The notes: a model not told the origin generated them from the sequence alone. DNA of 64,000 nt from Haemophilus sp. C1 (GCF_001276515.1 NZ_LDVZ01000009.1:1-64000), one strand, 5' to 3'; positions 1 to 10,375 are shown, numbered from the stretch's first letter. Made by a program: numbers and translations.

Positions 1-60
1 CACAGCACAGCACAGCACAGCACAGCACAGCACAGCACAGCACAGCACAGCACAGCACAA
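1..60 (+). repeat. CACAG pentanucleotide tandem repeat in the 5' end of lpsA
   Basis: Eleven perfect CACAG units (1-55) followed by a degenerate CACAA fill the first 60 bases, and the tract probably continues left of the window. In the frame of the downstream glycosyltransferase it reads as repeated His-Ser-Thr-Ala-Gln. A 5-base unit cycles through the same five codons in every frame, so the tract never contains a stop, but gain or loss of one unit shifts the downstream frame. That is the design of contingency-locus repeats in Haemophilus LPS genes; most of those are tetranucleotides. Confidence 0.95.
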
Positions 61-813
61 AACAATTATGTCATTAGTTTAACAACTGAACAAAAACGCC
101 GAAAACATATTACAGAGGAATTCGGTAAGCAAAATATTCCTTTCGCATTTTTTGATGCTATCACGCCCGACATTATTGAAGAAACTGCTAAAAAATTTAA
201 TATAACCTTTGATCGTTCATCAAAAGCAACTTTGTGTGATGCTGAGATAGCCTGTGCATTAAGCCATATCGTTTTATGGAATTTCGTTTTAGAAAATAAT
301 TTAGATTATATTAATATTTTTGAAGACGATATTTATTTGGGAGAAAATGCAAAAGAATTATTGAATATTGATTATATACCTGAAGATACTGATATATTGA
401 AGTTAGAAGCTCATGGGAAAATAATTTATGGAAAGCGTGAGCAAATAAAATGTAATAGAAATATTTCCCGATTGAAATTTAAACATACTGGAATGGCTGG
501 CTATTCAATCACAACTAAGGGTGCTAGGTATTTATTAAATAAAATAAGAAACAAACAACTTTATCTTGCGATTGATACTCTAATTTTTGATGAATTATTA
601 AGCCAAAAAGATTATAAAGTTATGCAACTTTCTCCTGCAATATGTGCTCAAAGTTTTATTCTTCATGATGAAAATTATTTTGAGAGTAGTTTGCATAATG
701 GCAGAGAAAAAGTACATAAAAACCAAATTCCAGCTAAACCTTTAGATAAAATAAAAAATGAACTAATTAGAATAAAAAAACGGATATTTGGAAAACAAGT
801 TCCATTTAAATAA
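1..813 (+). CDS. lpsA: LPS glycosyltransferase, family 25 (LpsA type), 5'-truncated by window edge
   Basis: The reading frame is open from base 1 to the TAA at 811-813, giving 270 visible residues; the real start lies outside the window. After the repeat-encoded part the protein continues NNYVISL, where family 25 proteins normally begin, so the repeat codes for an added N-terminal segment (inference). The motif IFEDDIYLG, with the acidic EDD near visible residue 109, is the metal/nucleotide-sugar site expected in this family. LpsA of H. influenzae adds a hexose to the third heptose of the LPS inner core at the cytoplasmic face of the membrane (established). The in-window TTG at 232 would cut off the N-terminal part of the domain and is not a credible start. 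The assignment also rests on the adjacent trmL-rsmD-ftsY order. Expression is likely phase variable through the CACAG tract. Confidence 0.85.
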   Translation, partial: HSTAQHSTAQHSTAQHSTAQNNYVISLTTEQKRRKHITEEFGKQNIPFAFFDAITPDIIEETAKKFNITFDRSSKATLCDAEIACALSHIVLWNFVLENNLDYINIFEDDIYLGENAKELLNIDYIPEDTDILKLEAHGKIIYGKREQIKCNRNISRLKFKHTGMAGYSITTKGARYLLNKIRNKQLYLAIDTLIFDELLSQKDYKVMQLSPAICAQSFILHDENYFESSLHNGREKVHKNQIPAKPLDKIKNELIRIKKRIFGKQVPFK

Positions 814-858
814 CAAAAGTGCGGTTAAAAATCTTATTAAATTTTAACCGCACTTTTG
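814..858. terminator. Bidirectional terminator built from an inverted USS pair
   Basis: The arm at 814-829 (containing AAGTGCGGT) is perfectly complementary to 843-858 (containing ACCGCACTT), with an AT loop between. It sits between the convergent lpsA and trmL genes, so it can end both transcripts. Each arm is also an uptake signal. Confidence 0.85.
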
Positions 859-859
859 T

Positions 860-1342
860 TTATTTTACTTCTGGTAAATTTACTGCACCTTCGTAGCCTA
901 ATTGTCGCCACGCTTCATAAACCGTTACTGCAACAGAATTAGACAAGTTCATACTGCGGCTATTGGCTGTCATTGGAATGCGGATTTTTTGTTCCATCGG
1001 CATTTCATTTAAAATTGACATCGGAATACCACGAGTTTCTGGGCCAAACATTAAATAATCCCCAAGTTCAAATTTTACTTGGCTATGTGCTGGACTGCCT
1101 TTTGTTGTGAGTGCAAAGAGACGCTTGGGTTTTTCGCTTTCTAAAAAGGCTTCAAAAGTCTTGTGACGTTTGATTTCTGCAAATTCGTGATAATCCAAAC
1201 CTGAGCGGCGTAAGCGTTTATCATCCCAAGTAAACCCTAGCGGTTCAATTAAGTGCAAGCGAAATCCTGTATTGGCACAAAGGCGGATAATGTTACCGGT
1301 ATTTTGGGGAATTTCTGGTTCATATAAAACGATATCTAACAT
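860..1342 (-). CDS. trmL: tRNA (cytidine/uridine-2'-O-)-methyltransferase TrmL
   Basis: This 160-residue protein has the usual length of TrmL (YibK), a minimal SPOUT-fold enzyme. TrmL uses S-adenosylmethionine to methylate the 2'-OH of the wobble nucleotide in two leucine tRNAs, in the cytoplasm. Visible signatures are PQNTGNIIR (residues 12-20), FGPETRGIP (99-107) and SMNLSNSVA (130-138), which in the family form the deep trefoil knot and the SAM and substrate pocket. The ATG at 1342 follows rsmD by 10 bases and has an AGAGA ribosome-binding stretch, so rsmD and trmL form a minus-strand pair. Nothing looks abnormal. Confidence 0.95.
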   Translation of the reverse strand: MLDIVLYEPEIPQNTGNIIRLCANTGFRLHLIEPLGFTWDDKRLRRSGLDYHEFAEIKRHKTFEAFLESEKPKRLFALTTKGSPAHSQVKFELGDYLMFGPETRGIPMSILNEMPMEQKIRIPMTANSRSMNLSNSVAVTVYEAWRQLGYEGAVNLPEVK

Positions 1343-1352
1343 AATTTTCTCT

Positions 1353-1934
1353 CTAATTCTGATATAAACGATAACTCACCATTCCTGTCGTTTTTTCTTT
1401 CAATAACGTCCAGTTTTCTGGTGTGATGAGTGGTTTATCTTTCTCTGTTTCTACGTAAATTAACGCATTGGGTTTTAGCCAATTATTTTCACAAAGCAAG
1501 TTAATTGCTTGTTCTGCCAAATTAAAATGAAAAGGTGGATCTAAAAACACCACATCAAAGTGCGGTTGATTTTGTGGCTGTTTTAGAAAATCCAAACTAC
1601 TTTGATTAATCACTTCAGCCTGTTCTGATGAGCATTTGAGCGTTTGTAAATTCTTTTTTAATTGATTGGCGATGGTTTTATCTAATTCTAAAAAAGTCAC
1701 TTTTTTCGCTTGGCGAGAAAGTGCTTCAAAACCTAATGAGCCACTCCCTGCAAAGCCATCTAAACATTCAGATTGGTGGATATAAGGCATTAACCAATTA
1801 AAAAGCGTTTCTTTCACTCTATCGCCAGTTGGGCGTAAGCCTTCAGAATTTAATACTGGAAGTTTTCGACCTCGCCATAGCCCAGCAATAATGCGAACCT
1901 CGCCCTTTGCATTTGGCGTTTGTATTTTTTTCAT
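1353..1934 (-). CDS. rsmD: 16S rRNA (guanine966-N2)-methyltransferase RsmD
   Basis: A 193-residue class I SAM methyltransferase. The SAM-binding loop is [14 protein letters not shown] (58-71) and the catalytic motif is DPPF (132-135), preceded by DVVFL, the form seen in RsmD. The enzyme methylates guanine 966 of 16S rRNA during small-subunit assembly. The start at 1934 gives the usual N-terminus with a basic segment, and [13 protein letters not shown] at 13-25 is strongly family-typical. It is divergent from ftsY, with 96 bases between the starts, and leads into trmL. An uptake signal lies in the coding region near 1557. Confidence 0.95.
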   Translation of the reverse strand: MKKIQTPNAKGEVRIIAGLWRGRKLPVLNSEGLRPTGDRVKETLFNWLMPYIHQSECLDGFAGSGSLGFEALSRQAKKVTFLELDKTIANQLKKNLQTLKCSSEQAEVINQSSLDFLKQPQNQPHFDVVFLDPPFHFNLAEQAINLLCENNWLKPNALIYVETEKDKPLITPENWTLLKEKTTGMVSYRLYQN

Positions 1935-2030
1935 AAAGATTCGATTTTTATTGAAAATTGTGCTTAGTTTAGACGATTTTTTGCTAGAATAAACGACATT
2001 TTTATCGGATTACAGTTAAGAGAGCATTTT

Positions 2031-3248
2031 ATGGCTGAAGAAAATAAAAAAGGCGGATTTTGGGCATCGTTATTTGGGCGTAATAAAAAGCAAGATGAAC
2101 CTAAAATTGAGCCGAAAATTGAAGAAGAAAAGATTAAAGATGTCGAGCCGTCTATTGAAAAATTTGAAGCTAATGATTTAGTCGAAGAAGAAAAAATACA
2201 GGAAATTTCAACCGCACTTAAGCCAGTTGTACTTGAGCCAGTCGAAGAAATCATCGAAGCGAAAAATTTAGAAGATGATCTTCAGCCCGTTGTTGAAATT
2301 GAAACTCGCGAAAAGCCAAGTGAAGGGGGCTTTTTTAGTCGTTTAGTTAAGGGATTACTGAAAACTAAACAAAATATTGGCGCGGGTTTTCGTAGTTTTT
2401 TCTTAGGAAAGAAAATTGATGATGAGTTGTTTGAAGAATTAGAAGAACAACTTTTGATTGCGGATATTGGCGTGCCGACAACAAGTAAAATCATCAAAAA
2501 TTTGACTGAACATGCAAGTCGCAAAGAATTACAAGATGCCGAGCTTTTATATCAACAATTAAAAGTAGAAATGGCGGATATTCTTGAGCCAGTAGCACAA
2601 CCGTTAGAGATTGATAGCACGAAAAAACCTTATGTGATTTTAATGGTGGGCGTAAATGGCGTGGGTAAAACAACGACAATTGGTAAGCTTGCACGTAAAT
2701 TTCAGGCTGAAGGAAAATCAGTGATGCTTGCGGCGGGCGATACTTTCCGTGCAGCGGCTGTTGAGCAGCTTCAAGTTTGGGGAGAACGCAATCATATTCC
2801 AGTTGTTTCGCAAAGCACTGGCTCTGATTCTGCATCGGTCATTTTTGATGCGATGCAATCAGCGGCTGCACGCAATATTGATATTCTTATTGCGGATACG
2901 GCGGGTCGTCTTCAGAATAAAAATAACTTAATGGACGAACTGAAAAAAATTGTTCGTGTTATGAAAAAATATGACGAAACTGCACCACATGAAATTATGC
3001 TTACGCTGGATGCTGGAACGGGACAAAATGCTATTAGCCAAGCGAAGTTATTTAATGAGGCTGTTGGTTTAACAGGGATATCTCTAACAAAATTAGATGG
3101 TACGGCAAAAGGCGGCGTGATTTTTGCCATAGCCGATCAGTTTAAGTTGCCTATTCGTTATATTGGCGTGGGCGAGAAAATAGAAGATTTACGTGAGTTT
3201 AATGCGAAAGAATTTATTGAGGCATTATTCGTTTACGAAGAAGAATAA
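2031..3248 (+). CDS. ftsY: Signal recognition particle receptor FtsY
   Basis: A 405-residue SRP receptor GTPase that docks ribosome-SRP complexes at SecYEG on the inner membrane. Residues 1-105 are highly acidic (Glu/Lys-rich A domain), shorter than in E. coli. The NG domain follows: four-helix N region about 105-195, then G motifs GVNGVGKTT (207-215), DTFRAAAVEQL, DTAGRLQ and TKLDGTAKGG. An AGAGAG ribosome-binding stretch lies 8 bases before the ATG. ftsE and ftsX follow at short spacing in the conserved ftsYEX order. An uptake signal at 2211-2219 lies inside the acidic domain, where sequence constraint is low. Confidence 0.97.
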   Translation: MAEENKKGGFWASLFGRNKKQDEPKIEPKIEEEKIKDVEPSIEKFEANDLVEEEKIQEISTALKPVVLEPVEEIIEAKNLEDDLQPVVEIETREKPSEGGFFSRLVKGLLKTKQNIGAGFRSFFLGKKIDDELFEELEEQLLIADIGVPTTSKIIKNLTEHASRKELQDAELLYQQLKVEMADILEPVAQPLEIDSTKKPYVILMVGVNGVGKTTTIGKLARKFQAEGKSVMLAAGDTFRAAAVEQLQVWGERNHIPVVSQSTGSDSASVIFDAMQSAAARNIDILIADTAGRLQNKNNLMDELKKIVRVMKKYDETAPHEIMLTLDAGTGQNAISQAKLFNEAVGLTGISLTKLDGTAKGGVIFAIADQFKLPIRYIGVGEKIEDLREFNAKEFIEALFVYEEE

Positions 3249-3266
3249 AAAGAATAAGGAAAAATT

Positions 3267-3923
3267 GTGATTAAGTTCTCAAATGTTTCTAAAGCCTATC
3301 ATGGTGCAACGCAGCCAGCGTTACAAGGCTTGAATTTTCATCTTCCAGTGGGAAGTATGACTTATTTGGTTGGACATTCAGGCGCAGGAAAAAGTACATT
3401 ACTCAAGCTTATTATGGGGATGGAAAAAGCCAACGCAGGTCAGATTTGGTTTAACGGGCACGATATTACTCGCTTGTCAAAATATGAAATTCCATTTCTG
3501 CGTCGCCAAATTGGTATGGTTCATCAAGATTATCGTTTATTAACAGATCGTACGGTGGTGGAAAATGTGGCATTGCCGTTGATTATTGCAGGTATGCATC
3601 CAAAAGATGCGAATACTCGAGCAATGGCATCTTTAGATCGTGTAGGATTGCGTAATAAAGCGCACTATTTGCCACCACAAATTTCTGGAGGGGAGCAGCA
3701 ACGTGTTGATATTGCGCGTGCGATTGTGCATAAACCTCAACTTTTATTAGCAGATGAACCAACGGGTAATTTAGACGATGAACTTTCTTTAGGCATTTTT
3801 AATTTGTTTGAAGAATTTAATCGTCTCGGAATGACAGTGTTAATTGCTACTCACGACATTAATTTAATTCAACAAAAACCAAAACCTTGTCTTGTGCTTG
3901 AACAAGGTTATTTACGTTATTAA
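3267..3923 (+). CDS. ftsE: Cell division ABC ATPase FtsE
   Basis: A 218-residue ATP-binding subunit of the FtsEX complex, which joins the divisome and activates periplasmic amidases through EnvC (established for E. coli). Walker A is GHSGAGKST (36-44), the ABC signature is ISGGEQQ (139-145) and Walker B is LLLADEP (159-165). The start is GTG at 3267, preceded by AAGGA at 3256-3260; no ATG in frame gives a complete domain. It begins 18 bases after ftsY and ends 9 bases before ftsX, so one transcript is likely. Confidence 0.96.
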   Translation: MIKFSNVSKAYHGATQPALQGLNFHLPVGSMTYLVGHSGAGKSTLLKLIMGMEKANAGQIWFNGHDITRLSKYEIPFLRRQIGMVHQDYRLLTDRTVVENVALPLIIAGMHPKDANTRAMASLDRVGLRNKAHYLPPQISGGEQQRVDIARAIVHKPQLLLADEPTGNLDDELSLGIFNLFEEFNRLGMTVLIATHDINLIQQKPKPCLVLEQGYLRY

Positions 3924-3932
3924 GGAATAATC

Positions 3933-4865
3933 ATGAGCCGATCAACGGATGCATCTGTTTTTGTTCAAACAGCCTATACTTTGCGTGCAGTATGGGTGGA
4001 TTTATGGCAACGTAAATTTGGCACGCTGCTCACGATCTTGGTTATTGCTGTATCTCTGACAATTCCAACTGTGAGCTATTTAATGTGGAAAAATTTACAT
4101 TTAGCGACCACTCAATTTTATCCTGAAAGTGAATTGACGATTTATCTTCACAAAAATTTAAGTGAAGAAGATGCGAATTTAGTGGTAGAGAAAATTCGTC
4201 AGCAAGATGGTGTGGAATCACTGAATTATGTTTCTCGTCAAGAAAGTTTAAAGGAATTTAAAAGCTGGTCTGGCTTTGGCGAAGAATTGGAAATTTTAGA
4301 TGATAATCCATTGCCTGCGGTCGTGATGGTAAAACCGACGAGCGAATTTAATGTGTCAGAAAAACGTGATGAATTACGTACCAATTTAAATAAAATCAAA
4401 GGGGTACAAGAAGTTCGCTTGGATAATGATTGGATGGAAAAATTAACCGCACTTTCTTGGTTAATTGCTCATGTGGCAATTTTCTGTACTGTATTAATGG
4501 CGATAGCGGTATTTCTGGTTATTGGTAACAGTATCCGCTCTGATGTGTATAGTAGCCGATCAAGTATTGATGTGATGAAATTGCTTGGTGCAACAGATCA
4601 ATTTATTCTCCGTCCTTACCTTTATACAGGGATGATTTATGCTGTATTAGGTGGATTAGCCGCTGCAATTTTTAGTAGTTTTATTATCAGCTATTTTACT
4701 TCTGCAGTGAAATATGTAACGGATATTTTTGCCGTCCAATTCAGTTTGAATGGATTAGGTGTTGGCGAGTTTGTATTCTTATTAGTGTGCTGTTTAATTA
4801 TGGGCTATGTTGGGGCGTGGATTTCTGCAAAACGGCATTTGTCGGTGTTAGATAATCGTTATTAA
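3933..4865 (+). CDS. ftsX: Cell division membrane protein FtsX
   Basis: A 310-residue partner of FtsE. Hydrophobic segments near residues 31-50, 180-200, 225-255 and 275-300 fit the four-helix FtsX topology, with a large periplasmic domain between the first two (about 55-170). The family uses that domain to recruit murein hydrolase activators. AAGGAA precedes the ATG. An uptake signal (4446-4454) lies in the coding sequence. The gene ends just before a strong USS-pair terminator, which closes the ftsYEX unit. Confidence 0.95.
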   Translation: MSRSTDASVFVQTAYTLRAVWVDLWQRKFGTLLTILVIAVSLTIPTVSYLMWKNLHLATTQFYPESELTIYLHKNLSEEDANLVVEKIRQQDGVESLNYVSRQESLKEFKSWSGFGEELEILDDNPLPAVVMVKPTSEFNVSEKRDELRTNLNKIKGVQEVRLDNDWMEKLTALSWLIAHVAIFCTVLMAIAVFLVIGNSIRSDVYSSRSSIDVMKLLGATDQFILRPYLYTGMIYAVLGGLAAAIFSSFIISYFTSAVKYVTDIFAVQFSLNGLGVGEFVFLLVCCLIMGYVGAWISAKRHLSVLDNRY

Positions 4866-4876
4866 TTGAAGATGTT

Positions 4877-4945
4877 AAAGTGCGGTTATTTTTCAATATA
4901 TTTTTTGAAAGAGAAATTATGGAGAAAAATAACCGCACTTTTTGT
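4877..4945 (+). terminator. ftsX terminator with inverted USS pair
   Basis: The arm at 4877-4893 (AAAGTGCGGTTATTTTT) is complementary to 4925-4941, and a T-rich stretch follows. It separates ftsYEX from the S10 operon promoter. Confidence 0.85.
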
Positions 4946-4961
4946 TTTTTGAATAAATTCC

Positions 4962-4990
4962 TTGCAATTTGTTTAACTTTTGTGTAGCAT
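4962..4990 (+). promoter_or_regulatory. S10 operon promoter
   Basis: TTGCAA at 4962-4967 and TAGCAT at 4985-4990 are separated by 17 bases. This is the best sigma70-type match between the ftsX terminator and rpsJ. Transcription would start near 4997 and leave a leader of about 185 bases. Confidence 0.65.
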
Positions 4991-5494
<504 letters not shown>

Positions 5495-5510
5495 TTAAGA
5501 GGTTATTACA

Positions 5511-6137
5511 ATGATTGGTTTAGTCGGTCGTAAAGTTGGTATGACCCGTATCTTCAATGAAGACGGTGTTTCTGTACCAGTTACCGTTATCGAAATCGAA
5601 GCCAACCGCGTAACTCAAGTTAAAACTCTTGAAAACGATGGCTATACTGCAGTTCAAGTTACTACTGGTTCTAAAAAAGCGAATCGTGTAACTAAACCTG
5701 AAGCAGGCCATTTCGTGAAAGCAGGTGTTGAAGCTGGTCGCGGTTTATGGGAATTTCGTACTGAAGGTGAAGAATTCACTTTAGGTCAAGAAATCAATGT
5801 TGACATCTTTGCAGATGTTAAAAAAGTAGATGTTACTGGTACTTCTAAAGGTAAAGGTTTCCAAGGTGGTGTTAAACGTTGGAACTTCCGTACTCAAGAT
5901 GCGACTCATGGTAACTCTTTATCACATCGTGTACTTGGTTCTATTGGTCAAAACCAAACTCCAGGTCGTGTGTTTAAAGGTAAAAAAATGGCAGGACATT
6001 TAGGTGCTGAACGTGTAACTGTTCAATCACTTGAAGTTGTTCGTGTAGATGCTGAGCGTAAATTGCTATTAGTAAAAGGTTCTGTACCTGGTGCTATCAA
6101 TGGCGATGTTATCGTTAAGCCAGCAGTTAAAGCATAA
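5511..6137 (+). CDS. rplC: 50S ribosomal protein L3
   Basis: 208 residues; L3 is a primary assembly protein whose central loop reaches the peptidyl-transferase centre. The loop is visible as [17 protein letters not shown] around residues 146-162 and contains the glutamine that PrmB methylates in relatives. [13 protein letters not shown] opens the protein as is typical. AGAGG lies 9 bases before the ATG, and the gene starts 16 bases after rpsJ in the normal operon order. Confidence 0.97.
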   Translation: MIGLVGRKVGMTRIFNEDGVSVPVTVIEIEANRVTQVKTLENDGYTAVQVTTGSKKANRVTKPEAGHFVKAGVEAGRGLWEFRTEGEEFTLGQEINVDIFADVKKVDVTGTSKGKGFQGGVKRWNFRTQDATHGNSLSHRVLGSIGQNQTPGRVFKGKKMAGHLGAERVTVQSLEVVRVDAERKLLLVKGSVPGAINGDVIVKPAVKA

Positions 6138-6152
6138 GTCTAGGAGATAGAG

Positions 6153-6755
6153 ATGGAATTACAAGTTGTAGGTGCAAACGCACTAACTGTTTCTGAAACT
6201 ACCTTCGGACGTGAGTTTAACGAAGCGTTGATCCACCAAGTTGTTGTTGCTTATGCAGCAGGTGCGCGTCAAGGTACTCGTGCGCAAAAAACTCGTGCTG
6301 AAGTGTCTGGTTCAGGTAAAAAACCTTGGCGTCAAAAAGGTACAGGTCGTGCTCGTGCTGGTGATATCAAATCACCAATCTGGCGTTCTGGTGGTATAAC
6401 CTTCGCGGCTAAACCACAAGATCACAGCCAAAAAGTGAACAAGAAAATGTACCGTGGTGCCATCAAAAGCATTCTTTCTGAATTAGTTCGTCAAGATCGT
6501 TTGGTTGTTGTTGAAAAATTCGAATTAGATGCACCAAAAACTAAAGTTTTAGTACAAAAATTAAAAGATTTAGCAGTTGAAGATGCATTAATTATCACAG
6601 CAAGTTTAGATGAAAATCTATTCTTAGCAGCGCGTAACTTATACAAAGTTGATGTACGTGATGTTCAAGGTATCGATCCAGTTAGCTTAATCGCTTTCGA
6701 TAAAGTGATTGTTACTGTTGACGCTGTGAAACAAATTGAGGAGATCCTAGCATGA
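6153..6755 (+). CDS. rplD: 50S ribosomal protein L4
   Basis: 200 residues. L4 lines the peptide exit tunnel through its extended loop, visible as [18 protein letters not shown] around residues 50-67. In gammaproteobacteria L4 also represses its own operon through the S10 leader and inhibits RNase E. The stop codon overlaps the rplW start (ATGA at 6752), so translation of the two is probably coupled. Confidence 0.97.
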   Translation: MELQVVGANALTVSETTFGREFNEALIHQVVVAYAAGARQGTRAQKTRAEVSGSGKKPWRQKGTGRARAGDIKSPIWRSGGITFAAKPQDHSQKVNKKMYRGAIKSILSELVRQDRLVVVEKFELDAPKTKVLVQKLKDLAVEDALIITASLDENLFLAARNLYKVDVRDVQGIDPVSLIAFDKVIVTVDAVKQIEEILA

Positions 6756-7051
6756 GTCAAGAACGTTTGCTAAGCGTGCTACGTGCACCGCACATCTCTG
6801 AAAAAGCAACTAACAATGCTGAAAAATCTAACACTGTTGTACTTAAAGTTGCTTTAGATGCGAACAAAGCTGAAATTGCTGCTGCTGTTGCTCAATTATT
6901 TGAAGTAAAAGTTGACTCTGTTCGTACCGTGGTTGTTAAAGGTAAAACTAAACGCCGTGGTAGCAAAATGGGTCGTCGCAGCGACTGGAAAAAAGCTTAT
7001 GTAACTTTAGCTGAAGGCCAAAACTTGGACTTCGTGGACAGTGCAGAGTAA
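6752..7051 (+). CDS. rplW: 50S ribosomal protein L23
   Basis: 99 residues. L23 sits at the polypeptide exit site and is the docking point for trigger factor and [12 protein letters not shown] near residue 12 and [13 protein letters not shown] near 65-77 are typical of the family. The start overlaps the end of rplD by four bases, with GAGGAG just upstream inside rplD. rplB follows after 17 bases. Confidence 0.97.
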   Translation: MSQERLLSVLRAPHISEKATNNAEKSNTVVLKVALDANKAEIAAAVAQLFEVKVDSVRTVVVKGKTKRRGSKMGRRSDWKKAYVTLAEGQNLDFVDSAE

Positions 7052-7068
7052 TCGGAGGAAATTAGAGA

Positions 7069-7890
7069 ATGGCTATCGTTAAATGTAAGCCGACCTCCGC
7101 TGGTCGTCGTCACGTTGTTAAAATCGTGAACCCTGAATTACACAAGGGTAAACCTTACGCACCTCTTCTAGATACTAAATCTAAAACTGGTGGTCGTAAC
7201 AACTATGGTCGTATTACTACTCGTCACATTGGTGGCGGTCACAAACAACACTACCGTTTAATCGATTTCAAACGTAACAAGTTAGACATCTCAGCGGTTG
7301 TTGAGCGTTTAGAATATGATCCAAACCGTTCTGCTAACATTGCTTTAGTGCTTTATAAAGATGGTGAACGCCGTTATATCTTAGCACCTAAAGGTTTGTC
7401 AGTTGGCGATCAAATCCAATCTGGCGTTAACTCACCAATTAAAGTGGGTAACTCATTACCAATGCGTAATATCCCAGTTGGTTCAACAGTACATAACGTT
7501 GAATTAAAACCAGGTAAAGGCGGTCAAATCGCTCGTTCTGCTGGTGCTTATGTACAAATCATCGCTCGTGAAGGCAACTACGTAACTTTACGTTTACGTT
7601 CAGGCGAAATGCGTAAAGTATTAGCTGAATGTGTTGCTACAATCGGTGAAGTTGGTAACTCAGAACATATGCTTCGCGTATTGGGTAAAGCTGGTGCTAA
7701 CCGCTGGAGAGGCATTCGCCCTACAGTTCGTGGTACTGCAATGAACCCAGTAGATCACCCACACGGTGGTGGTGAAGGTCGTAACTTTGGTAAACACCCA
7801 GTAACTCCTTGGGGCGTTCAAACTAAAGGTAAGAAAACTCGTCACAACAAACGTACTGATAAATTCATCGTACGTCGTCGTGGCAAATAA
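7069..7890 (+). CDS. rplB: 50S ribosomal protein L2
   Basis: 273 residues. L2 binds domain IV of 23S rRNA and is needed for subunit joining and peptidyl transfer. The conserved C-terminal loop with the key histidine is visible as [11 protein letters not shown] around residues 227-237. GGAGG precedes the ATG by 9 bases. Codon use is biased toward optimal codons, as in its neighbours and as expected for a highly expressed gene. Confidence 0.97.
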   Translation: MAIVKCKPTSAGRRHVVKIVNPELHKGKPYAPLLDTKSKTGGRNNYGRITTRHIGGGHKQHYRLIDFKRNKLDISAVVERLEYDPNRSANIALVLYKDGERRYILAPKGLSVGDQIQSGVNSPIKVGNSLPMRNIPVGSTVHNVELKPGKGGQIARSAGAYVQIIAREGNYVTLRLRSGEMRKVLAECVATIGEVGNSEHMLRVLGKAGANRWRGIRPTVRGTAMNPVDHPHGGGEGRNFGKHPVTPWGVQTKGKKTRHNKRTDKFIVRRRGK

Positions 7891-7911
7891 TTTAAATTAA
7901 TAAGAGGATAA

Positions 7912-8190
<279 letters not shown>

Positions 8191-8201
8191 GAGGTAAATA
8201 G

Positions 8202-8534
<333 letters not shown>

Positions 8535-8551
8535 TAAGTAGAGGAATAGCA

Positions 8552-9259
8552 ATGGGTCAAAAAGTAAATCCAAATGGTATTCGCCTAGGTATTGTAAAAC
8601 CTTGGAACTCTACTTGGTTCGCGAATACACAAGATTTCGCCGACAATCTTGACGGTGACTTCAAAGTACGCAAATTCTTAAATAAAGAATTAGCAAACGC
8701 TTCGGTTTCACGTATTACTATTGAGCGTCCAGCTAAAAGTATTCGTGTAACAATTCACACAGCTCGCCCTGGTATCGTTATCGGTAAAAAAGGTGAAGAT
8801 GTTGAAAAATTACGTAACGCAGTGTCTAAAATCGCTGGCGTTCCTGCTCAAATCAACATTGCTGAAGTGAAAAAACCTGAATTAGATGCGAAATTAGTTG
8901 CAGATAGCATCGCTTCTCAATTAGAACGTCGTGTAATGTTCCGTCGCGCAATGAAACGTGCGGTACAAAGCGCAATGCGTTTAGGTGCTAAAGGTATCAA
9001 AGTTGAGGTTAGCGGTCGTTTAGGTGGTGCAGAAATCGCACGTTCAGAATGGTATCGTGAAGGTCGCGTACCTCTACATACTCTTCGTGCGGACATCGAT
9101 TATAACACTGCAGAAGCTCACACAACTTACGGCGTAATCGGCGTGAAAGTGTGGATCTTCAAAGGTGAAATTCTTGGTGGAATGGCTGCCGTTGCGCAAT
9201 CAGAACAACAACCTGCCGACAAGCCTAAAAAGGCTCCACGCGGTAAAGGTCGTAAGTAA
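8552..9259 (+). CDS. rpsC: 30S ribosomal protein S3
   Basis: 235 residues. S3 forms part of the mRNA entry tunnel and helicase with S4 and S5. The KH domain signature [14 protein letters not shown] is visible around residues 74-87. The C-terminal tail after about residue 215 is Lys/Pro/Gly-rich, as in relatives. AGAGGA lies before the ATG, and rplP follows after 13 bases. Confidence 0.97.
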   Translation: MGQKVNPNGIRLGIVKPWNSTWFANTQDFADNLDGDFKVRKFLNKELANASVSRITIERPAKSIRVTIHTARPGIVIGKKGEDVEKLRNAVSKIAGVPAQINIAEVKKPELDAKLVADSIASQLERRVMFRRAMKRAVQSAMRLGAKGIKVEVSGRLGGAEIARSEWYREGRVPLHTLRADIDYNTAEAHTTYGVIGVKVWIFKGEILGGMAAVAQSEQQPADKPKKAPRGKGRK

Positions 9260-9272
9260 GGAGAAACGCTAA

Positions 9273-9683
9273 ATGTTGCAACCAAAACGTACAAAATTCC
9301 GTAAAGTTCACAAAGGCCGCAACCGTGGTATCGCGGGCGGTACTGAAGTTAGCTTCGGTACTTACGGTTTAAAAGCAGTTGGTCGTTGTCGTTTAACCGC
9401 TCGTCAAATTGAAGCGGCACGTCGTGCAATGTCACGTGCAGTAAAACGTCAAGGTAAAATTTGGATTCGTGTATTTCCAGATAAACCAATTACTGAAAAA
9501 CCATTAGAAGTCCGTATGGGTAAAGGTAAAGGTAACGTTGAGTACTGGGTAGCCTTAATCCAACCGGGTAAAGTGCTTTATGAAATGGATGGTGTGTCTG
9601 AAGAAGTAGCAAGAAACGCATTTGCATTAGCAGCTGCTAAATTGCCAGTTAAGACCACTTTCGTAACTAAGACGGTGATGTAA
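9273..9683 (+). CDS. rplP: 50S ribosomal protein L16
   Basis: 136 residues, the normal length. L16 helps position A-site tRNA and is assembled late. [17 protein letters not shown] opens the protein, and [15 protein letters not shown] lies near residues 63-77. The stop overlaps the rpmC start by one base. GGAGAA serves as the ribosome-binding site. Confidence 0.97.
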   Translation: MLQPKRTKFRKVHKGRNRGIAGGTEVSFGTYGLKAVGRCRLTARQIEAARRAMSRAVKRQGKIWIRVFPDKPITEKPLEVRMGKGKGNVEYWVALIQPGKVLYEMDGVSEEVARNAFALAAAKLPVKTTFVTKTVM

Positions 9684-9874
9684 TGAAAGCTCAAGATTTA
9701 CGTACAAAAAGTGTTGAAGAGCTGAATGCTGAATTAGTAAACCTTTTAGGTGAACAATTCAAGTTGCGTATGCAGACAGCCACCGGTCAGCTTCAACAAA
9801 CCCATCAGGCTAAACAAGTGCGTCGTGATATTGCACGTGTGAAAACTGTATTAACCGAAAAGGCGGGTGAGTAA
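9683..9874 (+). CDS. rpmC: 50S ribosomal protein L29
   Basis: 63 residues of two-helix protein located next to L23 at the tunnel exit. The pattern [13 protein letters not shown] near the start and the basic segment [14 protein letters not shown] are typical. It overlaps both neighbours by one base (TAATG junctions), so translation is probably coupled from rplP to rpsQ. Confidence 0.96.
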   Translation: MKAQDLRTKSVEELNAELVNLLGEQFKLRMQTATGQLQQTHQAKQVRRDIARVKTVLTEKAGE

Positions 9875-10131
9875 TGACTGATAAAATTCGTAGCGTACAA
9901 GGTAAAGTTGTTAGCGACAAAATGGAAAAATCTTTCGTTGTTGCTATTGAACGTAAGGTAAAACACCCTTTATATGGTAAATTTATCCGTCGTACAACTA
10001 AATTACACGTACACGATGAGAACAATGAAGCCAACGTTGGTGATATCGTAGAGATTCGCGAATGCCGCCCTCTATCAAAAACCAAATCTTGGACTTTAGT
10101 TCGTGTAGTTGAAAAAGCAGTTATTGCTTAA
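9874..10131 (+). CDS. rpsQ: 30S ribosomal protein S17
   Basis: 85 residues. S17 is a primary 16S rRNA-binding protein of OB fold. [18 protein letters not shown] and [18 protein letters not shown] are diagnostic. It is the last gene of the S10 operon, followed at 10153 by a strong terminator. rplN, which is close downstream in many genomes, lies 1.3 kb away. Confidence 0.97.
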   Translation: MTDKIRSVQGKVVSDKMEKSFVVAIERKVKHPLYGKFIRRTTKLHVHDENNEANVGDIVEIRECRPLSKTKSWTLVRVVEKAVIA

Positions 10132-10152
10132 TTAACACAATAAAAAATCAAG

Positions 10153-10182
10153 CCCTTTTGCAGAAATGCAAAAGGGTTTTTT
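10153..10182 (+). terminator. S10 operon terminator
   Basis: A perfect 10-base stem (10153-10162 with 10167-10176) and GAAA tetraloop are followed by six T. This is a textbook intrinsic terminator, so S10 and spc are separate transcription units here. Confidence 0.93.
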
Positions 10183-10329
10183 ATATTTATTGTAGGGGCA
10201 AATTACATTTGCCCTAAATATCAAAATAGGGTAGTAGGGTGAATGTAATTAACTCCTACGCGGCTATCTTCTTTTCCCAAAAATTTCAAAATTCCCTCCG
10301 CACTTTTTAGAAAAAATATCAAATTTTTC
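10183..10329. other. AT-rich spacer with a GGGCAAAT hairpin
   Basis: No ORF is supported. An 8-base inverted repeat (10196-10203 with 10207-10214, loop TAC) starts a GTAGGGG stretch that looks like the end of a degraded intergenic element. A lone near-match to the uptake core (CCGCACTTT) lies near 10298. Confidence 0.5.
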
Positions 10330-10375
10330 AAACCAGTATACTGGTTTTACTTGTTATTGACATAACAAGTAAAAC
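10330..10375. promoter_or_regulatory. Two overlapping dyads upstream of the hypothetical gene at 10398
   Basis: 10330-10347 is a perfect 18-base palindrome (AAACCAGTATACTGGTTT). Overlapping its right end is a perfect 14-base inverted repeat, 10344-10357 with 10362-10375, separated by TGAC. The spacer plus flanks read TTGACA (10357-10362), like a -35 element, but no good -10 follows at 16-18 bases. The arrangement fits an operator, or two mutually exclusive hairpins, controlling the gene 23 bases downstream. The function is unknown. Confidence 0.55.

Noticed and set aside
1..60. CACAG tract as an assembly or adapter artefact
   Set aside because: It is in frame with the following enzyme and matches the known repeat-at-5'-end design of LPS genes, though copy number at a window edge is uncertain.
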